Below are positions 14,701 to 20,412 of a stretch of DNA of 20,412 nucleotides, one piece after another (positions within the stretch are counted from its first letter, which is position 1; each line of letters begins with the position of its first letter). Below the pieces are notes generated by a model. The model saw only the letters and a list, made by a program, of their open reading frames with translations. It was not told the origin of the DNA and made no database searches. The translations under genes and the position numbers were made by a program. Source of the stretch: a virus; the IMG/VR virus record IMGVR_UViG_3300017783_000273, positions 1 to 20,412 of that record; one strand, written 5' to 3'.

Positions 14701-14752
14701 TGACTATGTTCCCAAGACATATGAAGACATTAATAGGGCGCTAGAAGAATGA
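11747..14752 (+). CDS. Internal virion protein, T7 gp15-like by position (1001 aa)
   Basis: ATG 11747 has a CGGAG ribosome site just upstream (11736-11740). The protein begins MAVIRERTRVFNQPVGVVRA, followed by SEDIGRAISNVASTFQQIAF, and is predominantly helical throughout with A/E/K/R-rich segments. A glycine patch, IRGGGGNAND, lies near residue 640. No enzymatic motif is visible. Position and helical build match gp15-type ejection proteins (747 aa in T7), which form the periplasmic part of the channel. It is longer than the T7 protein, as is usual in marine podophages. The TGA stop overlaps the next ATG (ATGA). Confidence 0.75.
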   Translation: MAVIRERTRVFNQPVGVVRADAGSEDIGRAISNVASTFQQIAFREAAENAQKKGIEIAESVEEKKLRTINPDTGKPEAFKAPKGFGRIASAAYQSVIDKRYEDSIGTELRVKAQEIALKYQYDPESYDEVMSNYIGQMADGAEGKYKTFVETTGAKFLALTKLNIQERVASRSRQNAAGSILTGISASQDDAYSLARAGGFIARENEDVSEAQAIHDREFANAQNGVSSALLKVGADQTASRQLKQSIALGAVEYLLSGTANKSERNAIDLAIRTRGNQMAGLPKGLQEEVKSLLAYVEPANIEAVLRHSSVVSSDYNAVEQDQIQQASNLAKLKARQLELTLPDTLEALFTTSSLNASDAFTSDEAYSIQAGLNLTDDLYTNFQSKLDQRFLSDQTYSRSERESDLKDARQNLLRPYLIQAAAEGNIEEFRIALVSNNPEDMSKLSLKQRTFISEIYNTDFFDPNEDTGFAREVLSANINQIRKDRDRDNLRLDIYNSVTEAATAAEAGALRDEEFNSLVARIKGSVGPDGLTADKAASELNRLNKFRAFGEVTTFAARANSRSLNNLAAYVDSRGKREGMSPDVVAAGNRILETTDDVDAVVSKINGLRATVASEEAQMKDAIELRNNSIRIRGGGGNANDKADRDISQDMLDNAGIDLAQFDQLPDTQRAAALSIMRSAPPQGLITNLDRISSGLKVPNAEQYLDLFAVLSNTPTGTGTFVSTLGDSIKNPQLLTDIHEIRLITGQGVNEIAMDLIERQRDPKSKLNMDVVLDKKTPTAYALDQIGDPIIAAELAPLVEYMALTGKSASQIESVLDTTVNTKYAKSTFIADPRFPAGSIKRSRYSLEAVFPEEDDRTAFIAAVESQLPFGYSLDPTVTVKGTTDIEVEDVKRVYLVPDESTSGVNYFSYFVDENEELRPLIIEQVSRKGEKPELMWPTFDRSDIADHTAKKASVRDSALKEQETEQKRKFLVREELENRLNPDYVPKTYEDINRALEE

Positions 14753-17700
14753 AGAATGGGTTGACAGCATTAAGAGAGATTGAAACAGGGCAAAGGGTAA
14801 CACCTCTGCCCAATATTTCTTTCATAGATACAGTTAAGTCTTCATTAGCCTACAAATATGATCCGTTGATAAGCAGAGAGCAGGAAATAGCTCGCTTTCC
14901 TTCATTGCCTCAAGATGGATACAGAGCAATAGATAATATTCCTGATGACATGAAGCAGTATGGCTCGACATTGCTTAGAGCTACAAGCCAAGAGCATATG
15001 GAGTTTTTGGTTCAAAACCTAAGAGATGGGCTAAAGACACGCCAAGATCTTTCTAGGTCAGGTATTATACCACAGTTTGCTGCGGAACTGTTTGATCCTA
15101 TTAATTACATTGGCATTCCGTTTGCTCGCGCTGCAACCTTTGCTGGCGCTGCTGTCAGAGGTGGTGCGTCTACCGCTGCTGTTGTTGCTGGTCAGGAGGC
15201 TATTCGTTATCCGCTTGATCCTCTAGCAACACCAGAAGAAGTCGGCTTAAACATTGGCGCTTCATTTATTCTTGGCGGTGCCATCAGTGGCTTAGTTACA
15301 ATCCCAATGCAAAGAAGGATTGCCGCGCAGAAGTCTGCTGAAGAAGAGATAGCTAATTTGCAGAAACAGATTGAGCCAGTTGAAGGTGAGCCTGTTGCTG
15401 AGATAGCACCAAGCCTGTTTACTGACTCATGGCTATACAAAGGAGTGACTACTCCTATGAAACGTATTCTTACTGATGACAGCATCCCGAACTCAGTTAA
15501 GTTGCGTACACTCAAAATAGCTAACGACTCTGGCATACTGCTTGCAGCAAACAAGCAAGGTCAGAAGGTAGGGAACTCAGTCTTTCAGAACTCTAAGCTG
15601 CTCGAGGGCGAATGGGTAAAGACATATGATGACATGATGCTGATCTGGGGTGAGAGCACTGGCAAGGGTGTGGTCAATCCTTTGGACTACACATTCAAGC
15701 GCAAAGACTTTGAGACATGGCTTGAAGGCGTAGACTCAAAAGCAATGCGTGGCGTTGAAGCTGCGGATGACTTTGAAGCTCAGGCAATGAACAAACTCAA
15801 TAAGTTTTACAAGACTTGGGAGACTCGTCTTAGCGAGCAAGGTTTGATTGGATCTAAGGCGCACTACGAAAAGTTTATAACAGGCCGTGAGAGGCGCATA
15901 GAGGGCGTACAGAAGCGCTTAGAGACTGCTCGCAGCATAGACTACCGTATGAAGCTAGAGGCTCAGGTGCGGCGCTACAGCGATGAGGTAGATGAGGCTC
16001 GTGCTATTTTAGATGATATAACTGATGAGGTTATGCCAGCTAATGAAAAGATATTCCGTCCTAGATACTGGGATCAGGATGCAATCGAGGCAAACCGCGT
16101 AGAGTTTGAGCGCATTCTAACAGACTGGTATAAAAACAATCCGTCAATAGTTGTTGAAAAAGACGGTAAGTTTAGCAAGGTACAGCTATCTACAGATCCA
16201 GCTGCTATTAAGTCGCGTGTTGACGATACAATAGATAACATTATTGGCATCAAAGACATCTTAGATCCTGAGGCTGGTTACTATGGCGCTGGTAAATCAA
16301 AGCACTTTAAGCACCGCTTGGTAGATATTCCAAACGCACTGGTCTTAGATTTTATCCAAACCAATCCGATTGCTGTAATGAAGGCATACGTTCAGCGTAC
16401 TGGAACTCGCTATGAGTTTTCTCGACAGTTCGATGGGGCATCTATCGACGATGTATTAGATGATACGTTCAACGAAATGCTGGATGCTGGCAATACACCA
16501 GAGCAAGCTAACCGCGCTTTGCGTGATATGCGTCACCTGTATAGAAGAGTTACAGGTGGTTTGCAGCGTGATCCTGATCGCTGGGATCAATCAACAGCTA
16601 GAGTTCTTCGCAGCCTTGCACAGCTAAACTATCTAGGTTCTGCTGGTGTATCTACAATAACTGAACCAGCTAAGATTATGATGGAGCATGGGCTTGGACC
16701 TACGTTCCGTGGTTTGTTCTCAGTAATGAAGAACAATCAGCTAAGACTTGGCGGCAAAGAAGGCAGACTAGCTGGTGAAGCCTTAGATAATATTATGAAC
16801 TCGGCGCATCTGCGTCTTGTTGATGATGTAAATAACAATCCGTTTAGATCTGACATACTGGATAAGGCTAAAGAGCCCTTTTATCTACTTAATGGTCTTG
16901 GCCCGATTACTCGTATCTTCAAAGACTTTGACGCTATGATGCGCTCTCATAGCATTATTGATTACTCTGTGCGTTGGACGCAGGGCAAAGCAACAAAGCA
17001 AGAGCAAGAGTATCTACTGCGTTATAACATTGATTTAGAAGATGCTAAGAAGCTTGCGAATGCACCTTGGCAGAAGTCTGAGTCTGGTTTGTATATGGCA
17101 AACACAGAGGCATGGACTAATACGATTGAGTTTCCTGTGACCAAAGCTGAAGTCATATCTGGGCCAACAGGTGAGTTTGCTAAAGGTGGTCGCTATAAAG
17201 CAGCATTCTACCGTGACTCTGATAAGAAGATTTACATAGATGAAGAGTACATTAAGGATGTAATGTACGAGCAGCGCGGCTGGGAAAACCCACGAGTTGA
17301 AGGCGTTAAACCTATTAAAAAAGGTATCATCAATACGCCAGAAGATTATGTGACTTTTATTAAGATGCATGAGATTATGCACTCAATCAACAGGCCCAAA
17401 GAAATGGGCTTTGATATGAGAAAGAACGAAGACAAAGTTGCGTATGAGAATGCAATCAATGATCTAGCTGTTGCTGAGATAGAAAAGCAAGCAAGGGTAG
17501 ATCCTGAGACTGTGCGTACATTCCGCAATGCTCTTGGTTCTGGAATTATGAATACGATCTTAATGGGCACACCAGCAGATAAGCCAATAATTACTGATGG
17601 TATCGCCTACATTCCTATGCGTGTTGCTGAGAAGTTCGGCATGAAAGAAGACAGAGAGTTCAAAGGGTATGCTCGCATTGAAAGCGGATTGCTTGGACTA

Positions 17701-18237
17701 CCGTTTCAGTTCTATAGCTACAGCTTGGCTGCGGTAAATAAGATTACAGCGGCATATGGACATGGGCAGCTAAAGAACCAGTGGATTGGTACAGCTCTGT
17801 CTATGGGCTTGGGCTATATGGTGCTGCAATACAAAACGCCCGACTTTGTAGAGATGAGTTTCCAAGATCAGCTTGCTAGATCCTTTGATTACTCAGGTGT
17901 TACTGCTTTGTATTCTGATATGTTCTACACAGCCATGTCTACTAGCTTAGCATTGGGTGGCCCTAATCTAACTGGTGGCGTTCTTCAGCCTCGTTTCCCT
18001 CAGAAACCTGATGCATTAGATGCTGCAAACGGCTTACTAGGCGCTGGGCCTAGCATTGCTACTGATCTTGCTCGTGGGTCTTATGATCTGGTTACGGGCA
18101 ATGTTGGTGAGGGCACTAAAGAAGTTATTCGTAATTTACCTTTCGCCAGAATGTGGTTTTGGAAAGGTAAGATGAATGAATTTACGAATATGATTGAGGG
18201 CGAGCTTGATGCTCCTCTTGGATTTGGTCGATACTAA
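14749..18237 (+). CDS. Internal virion protein, T7 gp16-like by position, with HExxH peptidase-like domain (1162 aa)
   Basis: This is the last and largest ejection protein. Hydrophobic segments lie at about 118-148 (ARAATFAGAAVRGGAS) and 166-186 (VGLNIGASFILGGAISGLV), and another near 1012-1026 (WIGTALSMGLGYMVL). The N-terminus lacks an obvious lytic-transglycosylase motif, unlike T7 gp16. About residues 790-917 hold a separate-looking domain: GRYKAAFYRDSDKKIYIDEE, then MHEIMHS with H874, E875 and H878 forming HExxH, then AYENAIND with E900 as possible third zinc ligand. This is the gluzincin-type arrangement. The flanks (GLYMANTEAW before, ETVRTFRNALGSG and MNTILMGTPADKP after) look like one continuous family sequence, so the domain appears inserted. 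A peptidoglycan or protein cleavage role during entry is inferred. Confidence 0.8.
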   Translation: MKNGLTALREIETGQRVTPLPNISFIDTVKSSLAYKYDPLISREQEIARFPSLPQDGYRAIDNIPDDMKQYGSTLLRATSQEHMEFLVQNLRDGLKTRQDLSRSGIIPQFAAELFDPINYIGIPFARAATFAGAAVRGGASTAAVVAGQEAIRYPLDPLATPEEVGLNIGASFILGGAISGLVTIPMQRRIAAQKSAEEEIANLQKQIEPVEGEPVAEIAPSLFTDSWLYKGVTTPMKRILTDDSIPNSVKLRTLKIANDSGILLAANKQGQKVGNSVFQNSKLLEGEWVKTYDDMMLIWGESTGKGVVNPLDYTFKRKDFETWLEGVDSKAMRGVEAADDFEAQAMNKLNKFYKTWETRLSEQGLIGSKAHYEKFITGRERRIEGVQKRLETARSIDYRMKLEAQVRRYSDEVDEARAILDDITDEVMPANEKIFRPRYWDQDAIEANRVEFERILTDWYKNNPSIVVEKDGKFSKVQLSTDPAAIKSRVDDTIDNIIGIKDILDPEAGYYGAGKSKHFKHRLVDIPNALVLDFIQTNPIAVMKAYVQRTGTRYEFSRQFDGASIDDVLDDTFNEMLDAGNTPEQANRALRDMRHLYRRVTGGLQRDPDRWDQSTARVLRSLAQLNYLGSAGVSTITEPAKIMMEHGLGPTFRGLFSVMKNNQLRLGGKEGRLAGEALDNIMNSAHLRLVDDVNNNPFRSDILDKAKEPFYLLNGLGPITRIFKDFDAMMRSHSIIDYSVRWTQGKATKQEQEYLLRYNIDLEDAKKLANAPWQKSESGLYMANTEAWTNTIEFPVTKAEVISGPTGEFAKGGRYKAAFYRDSDKKIYIDEEYIKDVMYEQRGWENPRVEGVKPIKKGIINTPEDYVTFIKMHEIMHSINRPKEMGFDMRKNEDKVAYENAINDLAVAEIEKQARVDPETVRTFRNALGSGIMNTILMGTPADKPIITDGIAYIPMRVAEKFGMKEDREFKGYARIESGLLGLPFQFYSYSLAAVNKITAAYGHGQLKNQWIGTALSMGLGYMVLQYKTPDFVEMSFQDQLARSFDYSGVTALYSDMFYTAMSTSLALGGPNLTGGVLQPRFPQKPDALDAANGLLGAGPSIATDLARGSYDLVTGNVGEGTKEVIRNLPFARMWFWKGKMNEFTNMIEGELDAPLGFGRY

Positions 18238-18251
18238 TTTGTCTTAGATTA

Positions 18252-18262
18252 TTTGTGCATTG
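18252..18262 (+). promoter_or_regulatory. Promoter-like motif TTTGTGCATTG, copy 3
   Basis: This is the third exact copy of the motif (also at 222-232 and 3813-3823), in the 70-nt gap between the last ejection-protein gene and the tail fiber. It starts 56 nt before the fiber ATG and is followed by a pyrimidine-rich stretch (TTCTTCTCAGCTTCTTTATG). It would give the fiber its own transcript. Confidence 0.6.
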
Positions 18263-18307
18263 TTCTTCTCAGCTTCTTTATGACACAAGAAGTGGGAGAG
18301 GTGACAC

Positions 18308-20412
18308 ATGACAATAAATGTAGCAGATAACAATCCGCGTATAAATTACACAGCAATATCAGGGCAAACTGTATTTACAGTTCCCTTTAAGTTTTTTGAC
18401 AGCACTGATTTGACTGTATATGTAGACGGCTCGGTCTTGTCTGCATCTGATTACACGGTTACAGGCGGCAGCGGGTCAACTGGATCTATTACAACAGATA
18501 GCGGGCAAACTACTGGTGCAGAGATTGTTATTGTTAGAGATGTGCCTCTTGAGCGGACTACTGATCTCACCTCTACTTACAGCGCCTCTTCTTTAAATGA
18601 CCAGTTAGATCGGCTTGTTACTCAGGTTGCTGATTTAGATGATCGAGTATCGCGCTCTATATCTTTGAATGACTATGAAGTGGGTGTATCGCTAGATCTT
18701 CCTGCTAAGGCTAGTCGTTTAGGTAAAACTGTTCAGTTTAATAGTACCACTGGCGCATTAGAGGTTGGGCCAAGTGGAGATGATTTAACAAGTCTTGGTG
18801 ATATTACGTCTGATATTACTACGGTTGCAGGTATTTCATCTAATGTTACTACTGTTGCTTCAGCGGCTTCAAACGTAAACAATGTAGGCAATAATATTTC
18901 TAGCGTTTCTACTGTTGCCGGTGAAATGTCAAATATTCTTAATGTAAGAACTAACATATCAAATGTTAATTCTGTTTCTAGTTCTATCTCTGATGTGAAT
19001 GATGTTGCTGACAGCATTGATCAGGTTGAGCTTGTTGCTGGATCAATAAGTAATATTGATACGGTTGCCTTAGCAAACTCAAACTTAAGTTCAGTTGCTA
19101 GCAATATTACAAATGTAAACACAGTCGCCAATATTTCTTCTAATGTTACTACTGTTGCAGGCATTACTGGTGCAATTAGTACAGTCAACAGCAACGCTAC
19201 AAACATTAATCTTACAGCAACTAATATTGATGACGTTAATGATGTGGCTAATGTTATTACGAAGGTAACAATTGTTGCTGATAACATTGCAAGTGTTAAT
19301 ACGCTTTCACCTCAAGCTTCAAGCATTTCTGTTCTCGCTGGCATTTCAGGATCTATTACTTCTCTAGGATCTGTATCTAATGAAATCTCTACTTTAGCTG
19401 CTGTTGCTTCTGATATTGGAAATGCTAGTGCAAATGCTGCATCTGCCTTAGCATCTAAGGCGGCTGCTGAATCCGCTAGGGATGCAACTCTAGCTGCATA
19501 TGATAGTTTTGATGATCGTTATTTAGGTGCTAAATCCGAAGAGCCTGTTTTTGATAATGATAATAATCCTTTAGTTGCTGGCACTCTTTACTTTGATAAC
19601 AATTCAAACAGCATGAAGTTATACACTGGCTCGGCTTGGGTATCTGCCTATATTTCTGGCGATGATTATTTACCACTTACGGGTGGTTCTTTGACAGGTC
19701 AATTGACTGCTACTTCAAATGTTGCTTTTCCTGATAATAGCAAAGCTACATTTGGAACTACTACTGATTTAGAAATTTACAGCACGGGAACTGAAAGTTT
19801 TATTTCTGAAATAGGTTCTGGCAACTTAGTTATTAAAGGTCAGAATCTTGCCTTGCGAAGGGCCAACAATGCTAATTACTTTTTTGCTTTTGAGGAGGGA
19901 AGTACAGGTTTATATTACAACGGGGCTTTAAAACTTGAGACACTTACTAATGGCATTGATGTTACTGGAGATGTAAACGCAGAAGGCGCTTCATTTACAG
20001 GAAGCGTAAACATTAGTAATGGCAATCTTTTTCTTGGTGATAATGATAAGCTTTACTTTGGCAGCATAGGTGATCTGTCTATTTACCATGATGGGGCTGC
20101 GGGTCATAGCTATATTACAGAAAGTGGTACTGGTAGCCTTATTCTAAAAGGTCAAAATTTACGGCTGCGTGACGCTTCAAATAACAACTATTTATTTGCT
20201 GAGAGCGGAGGTGCTGTTACACTATACTACGACAACGCATCCAAACTCGCCACCACCAGCACGGGTGTAAATATCACAGGGACTTTGATCAGCGATGGGC
20301 TGACTGTAAACACTAACACTTTAAACGGTGAAGCAACTTTTTACGACACAAACACAGCCACAATTTACTTTCAAAACTCTGTAACTGGAACCACTGCAAC
20401 AGACGGTTTGTC
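18308..20412 (+). CDS. Tail fiber protein, T7 gp17-like N-terminus (partial, runs off the window)
   Basis: ATG 18308 has GGGAG at 18294-18298 and GAGGTG at 18298-18303 upstream. About 701 residues are visible with no stop. Residues 1-120 (NYTAISGQTVFTVPFKFF, VPLERTTDLTS, SLNDQLDRLVTQVADLDDRV) match the T7-type fiber domain that anchors to the tail. Residues about 160-372 are an I/V array, spaced every 3-4 residues (NVTTVAS, NVNTVAN), as in a long trimeric shaft. An Ala-rich coiled coil (SANAASALASKAAAESARDA) follows. At 452-464 is DDYLPLTGGSLTG, a common fiber motif. Then come two 102-aa beta repeats and the start of a third. The receptor-binding tip lies beyond the window. Confidence 0.85.
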   Translation, partial: MTINVADNNPRINYTAISGQTVFTVPFKFFDSTDLTVYVDGSVLSASDYTVTGGSGSTGSITTDSGQTTGAEIVIVRDVPLERTTDLTSTYSASSLNDQLDRLVTQVADLDDRVSRSISLNDYEVGVSLDLPAKASRLGKTVQFNSTTGALEVGPSGDDLTSLGDITSDITTVAGISSNVTTVASAASNVNNVGNNISSVSTVAGEMSNILNVRTNISNVNSVSSSISDVNDVADSIDQVELVAGSISNIDTVALANSNLSSVASNITNVNTVANISSNVTTVAGITGAISTVNSNATNINLTATNIDDVNDVANVITKVTIVADNIASVNTLSPQASSISVLAGISGSITSLGSVSNEISTLAAVASDIGNASANAASALASKAAAESARDATLAAYDSFDDRYLGAKSEEPVFDNDNNPLVAGTLYFDNNSNSMKLYTGSAWVSAYISGDDYLPLTGGSLTGQLTATSNVAFPDNSKATFGTTTDLEIYSTGTESFISEIGSGNLVIKGQNLALRRANNANYFFAFEEGSTGLYYNGALKLETLTNGIDVTGDVNAEGASFTGSVNISNGNLFLGDNDKLYFGSIGDLSIYHDGAAGHSYITESGTGSLILKGQNLRLRDASNNNYLFAESGGAVTLYYDNASKLATTSTGVNITGTLISDGLTVNTNTLNGEATFYDTNTATIYFQNSVTGTTATDGL
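18785..19420 (+). repeat. Shaft array of I/V-xx-V-type short repeats in the fiber
   Basis: The coding sequence repeats variants of (I/V)-x-x-V-(A/N/S) units 7 or 10 residues long, for example DITTVAG, NVTTVAS, NISSVSTVAG, NISNVNSVSS, DVNDVADS and NITNVNTVAN. N, S and T dominate the spacers. The regular hydrophobic spacing of 3-4 residues fits a trimeric coiled-coil or shaft fold. At DNA level the copies are only loosely alike, except for repeated fragments such as TCTAATGTTACTACTGTTGC (near 18838 and 19139). Confidence 0.65.
19718..20023 (+). repeat. Tail fiber 102-residue repeat, unit 1
   Basis: This unit covers about residues 471-572: KATFGTTTDLEIYSTG, FISEIGSGNLVIKGQNLALR, YFFAFEEGSTGLYYNGALKL and GIDVTGDV. 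It aligns with unit 2 through the shared pattern (K)x(Y/T)F-G-DL-IY ... SG-G-L-I-KGQNL-LR ... YxFA ... LYY ... KL-T-G-(I/V)-(V/I)-TG. I recall this DLxIYHDG...LYYDNxxKLxTT module from many marine phage fibers. Confidence 0.7.
20024..20329 (+). repeat. Tail fiber 102-residue repeat, unit 2
   Basis: This unit covers about residues 573-674: DKLYFGSIGDLSIYHDG, YITESGTGSLILKGQNLRLR, NYLFAESGGAVTLYYDNASK and GVNITGTL. The aligned phenylalanines F482 and F584 are 102 residues apart. A third unit starts before the edge (TATIYFQNS, F688, 104 residues on). From about 20222 the codons turn C-ending (TAC, GAC, AAC, ACC), unlike the first part of the unit. Confidence 0.7.

Noticed and set aside
14749-15060. 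Lytic transglycosylase domain at the N-terminus of the last ejection protein, as in T7 gp16
   Set aside because: No catalytic Glu context or GLMQ-type motif is visible in the first 100 residues.
18733-19287. Two long antisense open frames under the fiber shaft
   Set aside because: They arise because the repeated GTT/ACT/AAT-rich shaft codons have no stops on the opposite strand. No start signals are seen, and the products are low-complexity mirror images.

Overview
The window is a stretch of a tailed-phage genome, a podovirus with a T7-like particle. It carries the DNA-packaging genes and nearly the whole virion structural module. All genes lie on the + strand, and they are packed end to end with 1-23 nt overlaps or very short gaps. 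No ribosomal RNA, tRNA, CRISPR array, transposon or host-like gene was seen. The base composition is moderately AT-rich. The small-protein families (MCFG..., MPKGKGTYGSKVGRPP, WSARKAQLLAKRYKAAGGGY, GPMKDEKGRPTRKALALKKW) and the fiber repeats are ones I associate with marine podophages of Gram-negative bacteria, so a marine phage is the best guess. That is inference from remembered families, not a search.

Layout: (1) 3-125 is the end of a probable small terminase gene. (2) 126-265 is a non-coding gap with a G-rich tract and the first copy of the 11-nt motif TTTGTGCATTG. (3) 266-2289 holds ten tiny, mostly very basic genes, each overlapping the next, running directly into the large terminase (2286-3809). 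(4) A 62-nt gap holds the second motif copy. It is followed by a small MCFG protein, the portal, a Bbp19-like protein, the scaffold and a T7 gp13-like (GNAT-fold-like) protein. (5) A 79-nt leader with a repeated GGATACCC element precedes the major capsid gene. (6) A strong GAAA-loop hairpin follows the capsid gene, in the position of the T7 T-phi terminator. (7) The tail adaptor (gp11-like), tail nozzle (gp12-like) and three internal virion/ejection proteins (gp14-, gp15- and gp16-like by position) follow. (8) A 70-nt gap holds the third motif copy, followed by a tail fiber gene that runs off the window end.

How it works together: TerS/TerL package DNA through the portal into a capsid assembled on the scaffold. 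The adaptor, nozzle and fiber form the short tail, and the three internal proteins would be ejected to span the cell envelope. The three TTTGTGCATTG copies sit in three of the five gaps, 44-59 nt before a gene start, and divide the region into three likely transcription units (small proteins + TerL; portal to ejection proteins; fiber). This looks like a phage-specific promoter set.

The parts most worth a second look are: a zinc-peptidase-like HExxH domain apparently inserted in the last ejection protein; a jelly-roll-like insert in the nozzle protein; the ten-gene chain of tiny basic proteins next to the packaging motor; the promoter-like motif; and the structured leader and hairpin on either side of the capsid gene. 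No lysis gene, RNA polymerase or replication gene is in the window; they would have to lie outside it.
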